This document shows positions 8,619 to 17,239 of a stretch of 64,000 nucleotides of DNA, one piece after another. The position numbers and the translations under genes were made by a program. The stretch covers positions 24,141 through 88,140 of the forward strand of contig JAPLDR010000018.1 of assembly GCA_026391655.1 (NCBI GenBank), given 5' to 3'. The stretch is from Bacteroidia bacterium (GTDB lineage Bacteria > Bacteroidota > Bacteroidia > Bacteroidales > Prolixibacteraceae). Within the stretch, counting starts at the first letter, position 1; each line of letters starts with the position of its first letter. The notes under the pieces are model-generated. The model made no database searches. It was not told the origin of the DNA and saw nothing but the letters and a program-made list of their open reading frames with translations.

Positions 8619-9641
8619 ATGAAAAGTGAAGCCTCTACAGTTACCATCCGGCTCATGAATGATAAAGATACAAATATCACTGATCGCAAAGGGCAACTAT
8701 TGATTAAGGCTTTTCTATTGTTAGTATTGTTAATTATTTGTATTTTCGCAGCGAAAGCTCAGCAAGATCCGCAGTTTAGTCAGAACCGATTTAACCAACT
8801 GACTGTAAATCCGGGCTTTGCCGGGTCAAATGGATTAATAAACTTCTCATTACTAAACAGATACCAATGGGTTGGATTTCCAGGCGCCCCAGTGACAAAC
8901 GTTTTTAATGCAGATGCTTCGCTCCATTTAATCGGGAAGAATGATGGAATTGGATTATCTTTAGTAAATGACGTTATAGGTTTTGAGAAAAATGTTTCGA
9001 TAGGACTGAACTATTCCTGGAGAGCTCAGTTGGGCAAAGGCCTGCTGGGTACAGGTATTTCTATAGGATTGATGAATAAAAATCTCAATCTTGATATGTC
9101 GGGCATCGAGGGGAGCGATTTGATTAATCTTACAGATCCGGCACTCCCGCGTGGTGAAGCAAGCGGCGTTTTGGCTGACATAGGTGTAGGATTATTTTAC
9201 CAGTGTAAAAATTTTGAGCTTGCACTTTCAGCCAGGCATTTGAACCAGCCGACTTTATCATTTGATGAATCAGGAAGGTACTCACTTAGAAGGCATTATT
9301 ACTTGAGCGGAAGCTATTCCTTTCAAATGGCAAACAAAAGGTTTGAGGCGCTTCCGTCGTTCTTTTTTAAAACTGATGCAACGACCTGGCAGGCAGACAT
9401 TAATATGACCATTCAATACGATAAACGATTATGGGGCGGAGTCGGCTATCGCATTGATGATGCTATAGTTATCACAACCGGGGCCGAGTTGTGGAATGGG
9501 ATAAAATTCGGGTATTCGTATGATATCAGTATCTCTTCTTTATCAAGGTATAATGCAGGTTCGCATGAGTTTTTTCTTGCATATTCAGTATTATTAAACA
9601 AAAAACGCACGCATAAGTACAAAAGTGTAAGATTTTTGTAA
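8619..9641 (+). CDS. porP: PorP/SprF-family type IX secretion outer membrane protein
   Basis: A 340-residue protein of the PorP/SprF family. After a hydrophobic signal segment (about residues 26-46) the mature protein starts QQDPQFSQNRFNQLTVNPGFAG, the hallmark of the family, followed by many amphipathic beta strands expected for an outer membrane barrel. Family members link the GldK/N ring or exported adhesins to the outer membrane in type IX secretion. The N-terminus is long for a signal peptide; a second ATG at 8655 would shorten the charged leader, and both starts lie downstream of the -7 element. It precedes gldK by 44 bases and heads the gldKLMN cluster. PorP and SprF cannot be told apart from sequence alone. 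Confidence 0.88.
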   Translation: MKSEASTVTIRLMNDKDTNITDRKGQLLIKAFLLLVLLIICIFAAKAQQDPQFSQNRFNQLTVNPGFAGSNGLINFSLLNRYQWVGFPGAPVTNVFNADASLHLIGKNDGIGLSLVNDVIGFEKNVSIGLNYSWRAQLGKGLLGTGISIGLMNKNLNLDMSGIEGSDLINLTDPALPRGEASGVLADIGVGLFYQCKNFELALSARHLNQPTLSFDESGRYSLRRHYYLSGSYSFQMANKRFEALPSFFFKTDATTWQADINMTIQYDKRLWGGVGYRIDDAIVITTGAELWNGIKFGYSYDISISSLSRYNAGSHEFFLAYSVLLNKKRTHKYKSVRFL

Positions 9642-9646
9642 CTTTG
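9639..9646 (+). promoter_or_regulatory. possible internal promoter before gldK
   Basis: TAACTTTG fits the -7 consensus TAnnTTTG and overlaps the stop codon of the preceding gene. It lies 40 bases before the gldK start, so gldKLMN could also be transcribed separately. No matching -33 element is seen. Confidence 0.4.
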
Positions 9647-9685
9647 GCGTAAAATTTTAGTTGAGCACAACCTATTAAACGAATT

Positions 9686-11032
9686 ATGAAGCGACTATTA
9701 TTATTAGGTAGTATATCCTCTATTCTCCTGTTAATCAGTTGCCATAGAGGCGGAAACGGAGAATTGACCGGGGTGGAAAAACGAGGGAAATACTTTGAAC
9801 CTTCCCCTCTTGGAATGGTAATAATACCGGGTAGAAGTTTCAATATGGGTCCTGGCGATCAGGATGTAGCCTATGCTACGTCTCCTACACGCACGGTCGA
9901 CTTATCCACTTTCTGGATGGATGACACAGAAATAACCAATAATGAATACCGGCAATTCGTTTATTGGGTTCGTGATTCAATGGCAAGAGAAATGTTATCA
10001 GGTCAGTTCCCGGAATTTAAGATCACTCAGGACAGAAAAGGGAATCCTGTTGAGCCTCCTGTTCTTGATTGGCGGAGGAAAATTGACATGCGTAATCCTG
10101 ATTATATTGCCGCCCTGGAACCATTGTACTATGCTGGCAAAGACAGAATGCTTGGAAGAAAAGAACTTGATACAAGAAAGTTAAACTTCAGCTATTCATG
10201 GGTTGATCTCCAACAGGCAGCCAGACTTCAAAATGCTTACAACTACCAAACCCAAAGTTATCAGGGTACTGTAAACGATATTACAGGAAAAGTTGTACCT
10301 ATTGAAAACCGCTCAAGTTTTGTAATGACTGATTTGGTGCCTGTTTATCCCGATACATTAGTCTGGATACGCGATTTTTCCTATGCCTTTAACGAACCGC
10401 TTACCCAAAAGTATTTTTCACATCCCGGTTTTGATGATTATCCCGTTGTTGGTGGCAACTGGAAGCAGGCCAAGGCATTTTGCATGTGGCGTACAAATTT
10501 CAAAAATTCAATTCTCGCCCAAAAGGGTGATTTTGCTGTACAAGATTACCGTTTGCCTTCGGAAGCTGAATGGGAACTGGCGGCCAGGGGTGGATTAAAT
10601 AATTCAATGTATCCCTGGGGTGGTTATTATACCCGCTCTCAAACTGGCTGTTTTTTGGCAAATTTTAAACCTATGCGTGGAAATTACAGCGACGACGGCG
10701 GTAAAACAACCGTAAAAGTTGCAACCTATGACCCCAATGGATACGGACTTTACGATATGTCCGGGAATGTTGCTGAATGGACGATAAGCACTTATGACGA
10801 GTCTGCTTATAATTTTATGCACGACCTCAATCCTAACTTCGAACAAAACGCACTCCCCGATGATCCGCCTGCCATGAAACGAAAAGTTATCCGCGGTGGT
10901 TCATGGAAGGATATAGCCTATTTCATTCAGGTAGGTACGCGCACATTCGAATACCAGGACACTGCTAAATCGTACGTGGGTTTTCGCTGCGTCCGTTCTA
11001 CTTTTGGAGATGAGCTTCAATCAAAAAAATAG
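9686..11032 (+). CDS. gldK: GldK/PorK type IX secretion lipoprotein
   Basis: A 448-residue lipoprotein; the lipobox LLIS-C places the lipidated cysteine at residue 19. The rest has the formylglycine-generating-enzyme/sulfatase-modifying fold, seen in YRLPSEAEWELAARGG, NVAEWT and VIRGGSWKD, with a YVGFRC end. In GldK/PorK this fold is structural: with GldN it forms the large periplasmic ring of the type IX system attached to the outer membrane. The order PorP-GldK-GldL-GldM-GldN and the short gaps (24, 7 and 2 bases) identify it rather than a free-standing sulfatase modifier. GldJ is a paralogue with a similar fold but is normally not in this gene order. Confidence 0.93.
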   Translation: MKRLLLLGSISSILLLISCHRGGNGELTGVEKRGKYFEPSPLGMVIIPGRSFNMGPGDQDVAYATSPTRTVDLSTFWMDDTEITNNEYRQFVYWVRDSMAREMLSGQFPEFKITQDRKGNPVEPPVLDWRRKIDMRNPDYIAALEPLYYAGKDRMLGRKELDTRKLNFSYSWVDLQQAARLQNAYNYQTQSYQGTVNDITGKVVPIENRSSFVMTDLVPVYPDTLVWIRDFSYAFNEPLTQKYFSHPGFDDYPVVGGNWKQAKAFCMWRTNFKNSILAQKGDFAVQDYRLPSEAEWELAARGGLNNSMYPWGGYYTRSQTGCFLANFKPMRGNYSDDGGKTTVKVATYDPNGYGLYDMSGNVAEWTISTYDESAYNFMHDLNPNFEQNALPDDPPAMKRKVIRGGSWKDIAYFIQVGTRTFEYQDTAKSYVGFRCVRSTFGDELQSKK

Positions 11033-11055
11033 TAAAAATCAAAATATTCTGAATT

Positions 11056-12030
11056 ATGGGAATGTCTGAACTAACTCATTCACGTAGGTGGAGATCTACA
11101 ATGAATTACTTCTACAGCATTGGCGCTTCAATTGTGCTGATGGGAGCATTATTCAAATTACAACATTGGGACGGTGGAGGAACAATGCTCACCATCGGGA
11201 TGTCGTGTGAAGCACTGATCTTTTTTCTATCGGCTTTTGAGCCCTCTGTTGAAATACCCGATTGGGGTAAAGTGTATCCTCAACTCAAAGAGGACTTCAT
11301 CCCTGACGATGATGAAATTATTTCTGTCTACTCCAAACCAACCACTTTTGACAGTCTTTTTGATAAAGCCGAAATTTCGGCTGAATTACTGGGAAAAGTA
11401 AAAAAAGGACTTCAGGATCTTTCCAATTCAGCCAGCGGTATAGCCGATATCTCGACTGCAACATTAGCTACCGATGAATATGTAAAAACCATGACCGAAG
11501 CATCGGAGTCGATGTTCTCTTTCAAAGATGTTAATACGCGTGCTACCCAGTCGATTGAAAAATCAACAAATGACCTGATACACACCTATGATCAGTCTTC
11601 TCAGCTCTTAAGTAATTCATCCAAAACTCTGGCTCAGACCTTTAACGATTCTTCGAAAAAAATAAACGATCAACTCGCCTCAACCGGCGACAAGCTGGCA
11701 CAATCGTATAAAAGTTTTACAGATTCGGTGAACAAGGATCTTAATACCCTTAACGATCATACAAAAACTTACAGTACAGGGCTTTCGCATATCAATACAA
11801 GTTTGTCAGCTTTAAATTCATCTTATGAATTACATCTGCAGAATACTAAAAAACTTTCTGAATCTTCGGCTAAAGCCTTCGAGGGCTATTCCAAAATGAC
11901 AGATCTAGTCAATAACTCTGTCGAAGAAGCTCAGAAATACCGTAAAAATACAGAACAGCTTAATAAAAATCTGGAGGCACTTAACCATGTTTATGGTAAT
12001 ATGCTTGGAGCTATGAACGTAAAAGGTTAA
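11056..12030 (+). CDS. gldL: GldL/PorL type IX secretion motor stator protein
   Basis: A 324-residue inner membrane protein. Two transmembrane helices lie at about residues 15-35 and 38-60, with FKLQHWDGGGTMLTIGM between and within them, as in GldL. The remainder is cytoplasmic, rich in Ser/Thr/Asn and predicted coiled coil (about residues 90-310). GldL forms the pentameric ring around the GldM dimer; together they turn proton motive force into movement that drives type IX secretion and, in gliding relatives, motility. The gene sits between gldK and gldM with gaps of 23 and 7 bases. The cytoplasmic part is longer than I expect for minimal members, but coiled-coil length varies in the family. 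Confidence 0.93.
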   Translation: MGMSELTHSRRWRSTMNYFYSIGASIVLMGALFKLQHWDGGGTMLTIGMSCEALIFFLSAFEPSVEIPDWGKVYPQLKEDFIPDDDEIISVYSKPTTFDSLFDKAEISAELLGKVKKGLQDLSNSASGIADISTATLATDEYVKTMTEASESMFSFKDVNTRATQSIEKSTNDLIHTYDQSSQLLSNSSKTLAQTFNDSSKKINDQLASTGDKLAQSYKSFTDSVNKDLNTLNDHTKTYSTGLSHINTSLSALNSSYELHLQNTKKLSESSAKAFEGYSKMTDLVNNSVEEAQKYRKNTEQLNKNLEALNHVYGNMLGAMNVKG

Positions 12031-12037
12031 TTCGAAC

Positions 12038-13594
12038 ATGGGAACGAAATACTGTCCGGAAGCACCCAGACAAAGGATGATAAGTCTGATGTACCTGGTA
12101 TTGACTGCGATGTTGGCTCTCAACGTTGACAAATCAGTGCTTGATGCTTTCGTAATGGTCAATCAAAATTTCCTGCAGACTATTGAGAATTTCAATTCAA
12201 AAAATCAACGTGTTTACGATGATTTTAATAAGGCGTATCTTTTAAATGACGTGAAAGTCAAGAAATTTAAAGATTCAGCATTGGTCGTCAAGAAAAGTTC
12301 CGATCATCTTTACCAATATATTGACAGTTTAAAGGGAGTAATAGTGAAAAAGGCTGATGGTCCGGATGGGGATGTCAATAAAATTAAGTCACAGGACAAT
12401 CTTAATTTTGCTGCCGAAATTATGATTACGAAAAAAAATGGTATTGCCTTGAAAAATGCGATTGAGCTCTATCGCAATTCGCTACTTGCATTAGTTGACA
12501 CCTCAAATACCCAATTAATTGCTTCAATCAAAAAAAGTCTCGATACTTCACCACCTCCACCCAAGGAGGGTAGCAAACCCACTTGGGAATCGTACAAATT
12601 CGAAGGCTATCCGCTGATAGCCGTTATTACATTTATGTCAAAAATTCAAAGTGATGTGCGCAATGCCGAGTCGGATGTGATCAAGAACCTTTTTGCTCAG
12701 ATTGACATTAATGAAATAAAAGTTAATAAGCTTCAGGCTAAAGTTGTATCGGCATCAGACTATGTTCTTCAGGGAAGTACTTATGAGGCCAGAGTTTTTC
12801 TTTCAGCAGTTGATACTACTGCAGTTCCAACTATCATTGTAGGCGGATCAACTTTACCCTTTGATCGAAAAGAAAATGCCGGATTATTCAAATTTGTTAC
12901 CTCAAAAGAGGGAAAAGCTGAATTTAGCGGACATATCAATTACAAAAACCCCGATGGAGTAGTAGTCACTTACCCCTTTAAACACGAATATGAAGTGGCA
13001 AAACCGTCAATGACTGTTTCGCCAACAAAAATGAATGTTTTTTATACAGGTCTTGACAATCCCGTTTCAATTTCGGTACCCGGAATATCAACTAGCAATT
13101 TAAGGGTCTCTATATCAATTGGTTCTATTACACCGGGTAAGATTGCACCGAGTCAGGATGGCTATATTGTCAGGCAAGATAAGGTTGGAGCGAAACCGGT
13201 TATTTCAGTCAGTACCATGATTGATGGAACCCTAAGAGTGATCGGTGCGACGGATTTCCGCGTCAAAAGAGTTCCCGATCCTGTTGCTTCGGTGGCGGGT
13301 AAAATTGAAGGTGTAATCACTAAAAATGAGCTGCTGGCACAGCAAGGTGTGTTAGCAAAAATTCCGGATTTCGATTTTCAGATGAACTTTACAGTTACTT
13401 CATTTGTCGTATCAACACCGAAAGCTGGTTATATTATTGATGAACCTACTAAAGGTAACAGGTTCTCGCAGAAACAGATTGACCTGATGAAAGGGTTAAA
13501 CCCCGGAGGTCGGTTATATATTGAAAGTATTGTAGTAAAGGGAGACGACGGTTCAACCCGTAATTTACCTTCGATAAGCTTTAAAATTAATTAA
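12038..13594 (+). CDS. gldM: GldM/PorM type IX secretion motor rotor protein
   Basis: A 518-residue protein anchored by one N-terminal transmembrane helix (about residues 11-30, MISLMYLVLTAMLALNV) with the rest in the periplasm. A long helical first domain is followed by beta-rich domains (from about residue 230) ending GGRLYIESIVVKGDDG, typical of GldM D2-D4. The dimer passes from the GldL ring across the periplasm to the GldK/N ring and transmits torque. It has the usual length of about 515 residues and overlaps no neighbour; gldN starts 2 bases after its stop. Confidence 0.94.
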   Translation: MGTKYCPEAPRQRMISLMYLVLTAMLALNVDKSVLDAFVMVNQNFLQTIENFNSKNQRVYDDFNKAYLLNDVKVKKFKDSALVVKKSSDHLYQYIDSLKGVIVKKADGPDGDVNKIKSQDNLNFAAEIMITKKNGIALKNAIELYRNSLLALVDTSNTQLIASIKKSLDTSPPPPKEGSKPTWESYKFEGYPLIAVITFMSKIQSDVRNAESDVIKNLFAQIDINEIKVNKLQAKVVSASDYVLQGSTYEARVFLSAVDTTAVPTIIVGGSTLPFDRKENAGLFKFVTSKEGKAEFSGHINYKNPDGVVVTYPFKHEYEVAKPSMTVSPTKMNVFYTGLDNPVSISVPGISTSNLRVSISIGSITPGKIAPSQDGYIVRQDKVGAKPVISVSTMIDGTLRVIGATDFRVKRVPDPVASVAGKIEGVITKNELLAQQGVLAKIPDFDFQMNFTVTSFVVSTPKAGYIIDEPTKGNRFSQKQIDLMKGLNPGGRLYIESIVVKGDDGSTRNLPSISFKIN

Positions 13595-13596
13595 TC

Positions 13597-14448
13597 ATGA
13601 AAAAGTTATTCTTGATCTTTACATTAATTTTGGTTATAGCAGCTTCAGAAAATCTGTTGAATGCACAAAATGTCATCAAAGATGCTTATACCAAACGGAC
13701 AACTTTAGAACGTAAACCGGCTCCGCTCCCGGCGGTAAGGGAATCAGATGCCGTATGGTCGAGAACGGTGTGGCGAATCATCGATCTTCGGGAAAAAACG
13801 AACCAGCATTTTTATTATCCGACCCGCGAGATACAAGGGCGCGCAAACCTTTTTAATGTTCTTTTAAAAGGAATTGAAGCAAAGACCATTACTGCTTTTA
13901 ATGCTAAGGCGGCCGATGAAGAATTCAAAGAGCCAATCACTTACAATCAGGTAAAACAACAGTTTGGAGACTCCGTTAAAACAATTAAAGTAACCGATAT
14001 CAATACGGGTGATGTTCACGATTCTATCGTACAGGCCGACATTCCAACTCATGAAGTCAAACAATTGGAAATCAAGGAAGTATGGTATTTCGACAAACAG
14101 AAATCAACACTTCAGGTACGAATTCTTGGAATTTGTCCGATCAGAGTGTATAAAAAAGATCTTAAGGATAGTACGTTTGTCCGTAAAAGACTTTTCTGGG
14201 TTAATTATCCCGAAATTCGTCCGCTTCTGGCAAAAAATGAATCACTTAACGAATTTAACGGAGCACGTAGTTTAAGTTTTGATGATCTTTTCCTCACCCG
14301 GCGATTTGACGGATATATAGTAAAAGAAGAAAACACCTATAATAACAGGGCGATTGAGCAATATGCCACGGGTGAATATGCCGCCAAAGAATCGGAAAGA
14401 ATCAAAAACTCCATATTCAATTACGAGCAGGATCTTTGGGAATACTAG
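13597..14448 (+). CDS. gldN: GldN/PorN type IX secretion ring protein
   Basis: A 283-residue periplasmic protein with a signal peptide (about residues 1-23, ending NAQ). The core holds WSRTVWRIIDLREKTN, FYYPT, and a C-terminal FDGYIVKEENTYNNR segment, which together mark GldN/PorN. GldN binds GldK to make the outer-membrane-associated ring and contacts GldM. It is the last gene of the cluster; a perfect palindromic terminator starts 18 bases after its stop. Confidence 0.93.
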   Translation: MKKLFLIFTLILVIAASENLLNAQNVIKDAYTKRTTLERKPAPLPAVRESDAVWSRTVWRIIDLREKTNQHFYYPTREIQGRANLFNVLLKGIEAKTITAFNAKAADEEFKEPITYNQVKQQFGDSVKTIKVTDINTGDVHDSIVQADIPTHEVKQLEIKEVWYFDKQKSTLQVRILGICPIRVYKKDLKDSTFVRKRLFWVNYPEIRPLLAKNESLNEFNGARSLSFDDLFLTRRFDGYIVKEENTYNNRAIEQYATGEYAAKESERIKNSIFNYEQDLWEY

Positions 14449-14465
14449 GATAATGAGTAATTGAT

Positions 14466-14507
14466 AAAAAAAGTAGAGACGCACGGCCGTGCGTCTCTAC
14501 TTTTTTT
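14466..14507. terminator. perfect 42-bp palindrome, bidirectional terminator
   Basis: Arms at 14466-14486 and 14487-14507 are exact reverse complements: seven A, then GTAGAGACGCACGG, mirrored by its complement and seven T. It lies between the convergent gldN and radA genes and gives a T-run in both directions. The T-run reaches into the radA stop codon. Confidence 0.9.
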
Positions 14508-15861
14508 ATGAAAATAATGTTCTGATCATTTTTTCCACGCGTTCAATTTGGTGGATTTTGATGTCGAAACGTGAGAAGTCGACACCTTTGTTGTATTTTG
14601 ACAGGTATATCTCCTTAAAACCAAGCTTTTGGGCTTCTGCAATGCGCTGTTCGATACGGTTCACAGGTCTGATCTCGCCTGTAAGACCAATCTCGCCGGC
14701 AAACGCAATCTGTTTGTCAATCGCGACATCAAAATTTGAGGAGAGAATAGCGGCAATCACGGCCAGATCCATGGCAGGATCATCGACACGCAAACCACCG
14801 GCAATATTTAGAAAAACATCCTTCGTCATCAACTTAAACCCTGCCCGTTTCTCGAGGACTGCCAACAACATGTTCATCCTGCGTATATCAAATCCTGTTG
14901 CCGAGCGTTGGGGATTGCCATAAGCGGCTGAACTTACAAGCGCCTGTACTTCAATTAAAAACGACCGCATCCCTTCAATGGTGGCGGCAGTGGCAGTACC
15001 GCTCAATCCATCGTTATGCGATGAGAGTAACATCTCCGAAGGGTTGAGTACCTCATGCAATCCATCCTGATGCATTTCGAAAATCCCCAATTCAGATGTT
15101 GATCCAAAACGATTTTTCACAGAACGAAGAATCCTGAAAAGGTAATTCCTGTCTCCTTCAAACTGAAGCACCGTATCTACAATATGCTCCAGCACTTTTG
15201 GTCCCGCCAGGCTTCCTTCCTTATTGATGTGACCAATTAATATAACAGCAATTTGCTTCAATTTGGCCACCTTCATGATCCCTACCGTACATTCTCTGAT
15301 TTGAGTAACACTGCCTGGTGACGACTCGGCCAATTCAGTAGAGACAGTCTGAATAGAATCGATAATCACCAGATCCGGCTTTTCAGTCTCGAGATGTGAG
15401 AGAATATTTTCGAGTGAAGTTTCGCATAAAAACAGACAATTAGATTGCTTCCCGTTCAAACGATTCGCTCTCATTTTTAACTGCTGCAGACTCTCTTCAC
15501 CTGAGATATACAAAACCCTTAATTTTGTCAGATGTAAAGCAATTTGAAGTACAAGAGTCGATTTTCCAATACCGGGCTCGCCTCCCAACAGAATCAATCC
15601 GCCCGGGACTAAACCTCCTCCGATAACGCGGTCGAATTCCTCGTTCCCTGTAACAATTCTCTCTTGTTGGTCAAGATCGATCTCTGAGAGCAGCAGGGGC
15701 TTTAAATTCCCTTTAATCTGAAGCGTTGAGGAACTCTTGCGTTCAATAACGATCTCTTCTAAAAAGGTGTTCCATTCGCCACACGCGTTACATTTGCCAA
15801 TCCATTTTGGAGACTGTGCACCGCAATTCTGACAAATAAAGGTAGTTTTCGTTTTAAACAC
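14506..15861 (-). CDS. radA: DNA repair protein RadA
   Basis: A 451-residue RadA (Sms) protein that helps branch migration and processing of recombination intermediates. It has the N-terminal zinc finger (Cys10, Cys13, Cys24, Cys27), a RecA-like ATPase with Walker A GGEPGIGKST (93-102), the RadA-specific KNRFG motif near residue 255, and a C-terminal Lon-protease-like domain with GGLRVDDPAMDLAV. Length is normal. It is the third gene of a panC-panD-radA run, starting 26 bases after panD, and ends inside the palindromic terminator. Confidence 0.96.
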   Translation of the reverse strand: MFKTKTTFICQNCGAQSPKWIGKCNACGEWNTFLEEIVIERKSSSTLQIKGNLKPLLLSEIDLDQQERIVTGNEEFDRVIGGGLVPGGLILLGGEPGIGKSTLVLQIALHLTKLRVLYISGEESLQQLKMRANRLNGKQSNCLFLCETSLENILSHLETEKPDLVIIDSIQTVSTELAESSPGSVTQIRECTVGIMKVAKLKQIAVILIGHINKEGSLAGPKVLEHIVDTVLQFEGDRNYLFRILRSVKNRFGSTSELGIFEMHQDGLHEVLNPSEMLLSSHNDGLSGTATAATIEGMRSFLIEVQALVSSAAYGNPQRSATGFDIRRMNMLLAVLEKRAGFKLMTKDVFLNIAGGLRVDDPAMDLAVIAAILSSNFDVAIDKQIAFAGEIGLTGEIRPVNRIEQRIAEAQKLGFKEIYLSKYNKGVDFSRFDIKIHQIERVEKMIRTLFS

Positions 15862-15887
15862 GTGATGAAGGTTTAATCACATAGTAA

Positions 15888-16238
15888 TTAAATAAGTCTG
15901 TTTGTCTCAGTATCAGGAAATACAATTCGGGGTTTAAAGTGTTTAGCCTCCTCAAAATCCATAGAAGCATAAGAGACAATTATGACGATGTCGCCTACCG
16001 AGACTTTCCGGGCTGCAGGGCCATTCAGGATAATCTCGCCACGACCTCTGTCTCCACGAATAACATACGTTTCGAGACGCTCACCATTGTTTATATCTAC
16101 TATCTGAACCTTCTCATTTTCAAGGATATTCGCGGCATCCATCAAATCTTCATCAATTGTAATACTCCCAACATACTGAAGATCGGCTCCAGTGACGGTA
16201 ACCCGGTGTATTTTTGATTTACAAATTTCTATAAACAT
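15888..16238 (-). CDS. panD: aspartate 1-decarboxylase
   Basis: A 116-residue pyruvoyl enzyme that makes beta-alanine from aspartate for pantothenate synthesis. The proenzyme cleaves itself between Gly24 and Ser25 in YVGSITID, Ser25 becoming the pyruvoyl group. [20 protein letters not shown], and [12 protein letters not shown] match the family over the full length. It follows panC by 17 bases, so the two beta-alanine steps are co-transcribed. The first ATG gives the usual N-terminus. Confidence 0.97.
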   Translation of the reverse strand: MFIEICKSKIHRVTVTGADLQYVGSITIDEDLMDAANILENEKVQIVDINNGERLETYVIRGDRGRGEIILNGPAARKVSVGDIVIIVSYASMDFEEAKHFKPRIVFPDTETNRLI

Positions 16239-16255
16239 TTTATTCTAAATTAATG

Positions 16256-17095
16256 TCAAAAAACAATGTTATCAATAAGGCGAATTTTCCCGGCAAAAAC
16301 GGCAATGCAACCCACTTTTGTTCCGGTTTCGTTCCAGTTTTTGATCGGTATCAATGTTGTGTCGTCGACGATTTCGAAATACTCGACATTTAACAATTGA
16401 GTTGCATTTATTTGGCTCACAACATATTTCTTTACCTCTGCCACTTTTTTTTTCATGGCAAACTCTTTGGCTTCCTTTAGCGTCTGATAGATCAGTGGGG
16501 CACATTTCCGATATTCCGGAAGGAGGAGTTTATTCCGTGAACTCATCGCCAAACCATCTTTTTCACGTACAATATCACATGGAATTATTTCGACCGGAAG
16601 GTTCAATTGGCGAACCAGCTCATTTATTACGGCCATTTGCTGAAAATCCTTTCTTCCGAAAAAAGCCTTGTCTGGAAGAACTATTTCGAGAAGCCTGCTT
16701 ACAACCTGGGCAACACCATTGAAATGGCCGGGACGAAACTTCCCTTCCATGACAGTTTCGAGGGCTCCAAATTCGAATTTACGCGTATCGGGCACGGGAT
16801 AAACCTCTCCAACAGAAGGAGAAAAAATATATTCGCAACGAATTGTTGAAAGGAGTTTCATGTCCGATTCGAGCGTTCGGGGATAATTGGCCAGATCATT
16901 CTTGTCGTTAAACTGAGTCGGGTTTACGAAAATTGAAACGACAACGATGTCGCACATGCTTGCAGCCATCTCAACCAACGATAGATGACCCTTATGGAGT
17001 GCTCCCATGGTCGGAACAAATCCCACTTTCAAGCCCTTTAAACGCTCCTCTTTCAACGCCTTTTGTAATGATGTTATTGTAGTGTATAGCTTCAT
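16256..17095 (-). CDS. panC: pantothenate synthetase
   Basis: A 279-residue enzyme that joins pantoate and beta-alanine with ATP in the cytoplasm. FVPTMGALHKGHLSLV (27-42) holds the HxGH nucleotide motif, FGRKDFQQM is the pantoate region, and DGLAMSSRN is the KMSKS-like loop. Length matches the family. It heads the panC-panD-radA unit and is divergent from the GT5-like gene, with 138 bases between them for both promoters. Confidence 0.97.
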   Translation of the reverse strand: MKLYTTITSLQKALKEERLKGLKVGFVPTMGALHKGHLSLVEMAASMCDIVVVSIFVNPTQFNDKNDLANYPRTLESDMKLLSTIRCEYIFSPSVGEVYPVPDTRKFEFGALETVMEGKFRPGHFNGVAQVVSRLLEIVLPDKAFFGRKDFQQMAVINELVRQLNLPVEIIPCDIVREKDGLAMSSRNKLLLPEYRKCAPLIYQTLKEAKEFAMKKKVAEVKKYVVSQINATQLLNVEYFEIVDDTTLIPIKNWNETGTKVGCIAVFAGKIRLIDNIVF

Positions 17096-17115
17096 TGTTT
17101 TCTAAAAACAGATTA

Positions 17116-17123
17116 CAAAGTAA
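17116..17123 (-). promoter_or_regulatory. possible panC promoter -7 element
   Basis: On the minus strand these bases read TTACTTTG, one mismatch from TAnnTTTG and the same octamer as in the topA promoter. It lies 21 bases before the panC start. The -33 element is not clear. Confidence 0.35.
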
Positions 17124-17187
17124 CGAAATATCTGAACACAAAGAAAGATTCAAACCCTATTCATTAAGAATACTATCAGGCTAATGA

Positions 17188-17218
17188 TTGAATATTCAGT
17201 ATATTTTATATATTTTTG
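17188..17218 (+). promoter_or_regulatory. promoter of GT5-like gene
   Basis: TTG at 17188-17190, a 20-base spacer, and TATTTTTG at 17211-17218 fit the Bacteroidota -33/-7 consensus well. Transcription would start near 17225, about 15 bases before the ATG at 17240. Confidence 0.6.
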
Positions 17219-17239
17219 CAAATTATTTAAGTAGTGGCA

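Noticed and set aside
9686..11032. Active sulfatase-modifying (formylglycine-generating) enzyme
   Set aside because: The lipobox and the position between porP and gldL identify it as GldK/PorK, in which the fold is structural.
14489..14923. A 144-codon open frame on the plus strand opposite radA
   Set aside because: It mirrors the radA reading frame, has no recognisable domain and begins inside the terminator palindrome.
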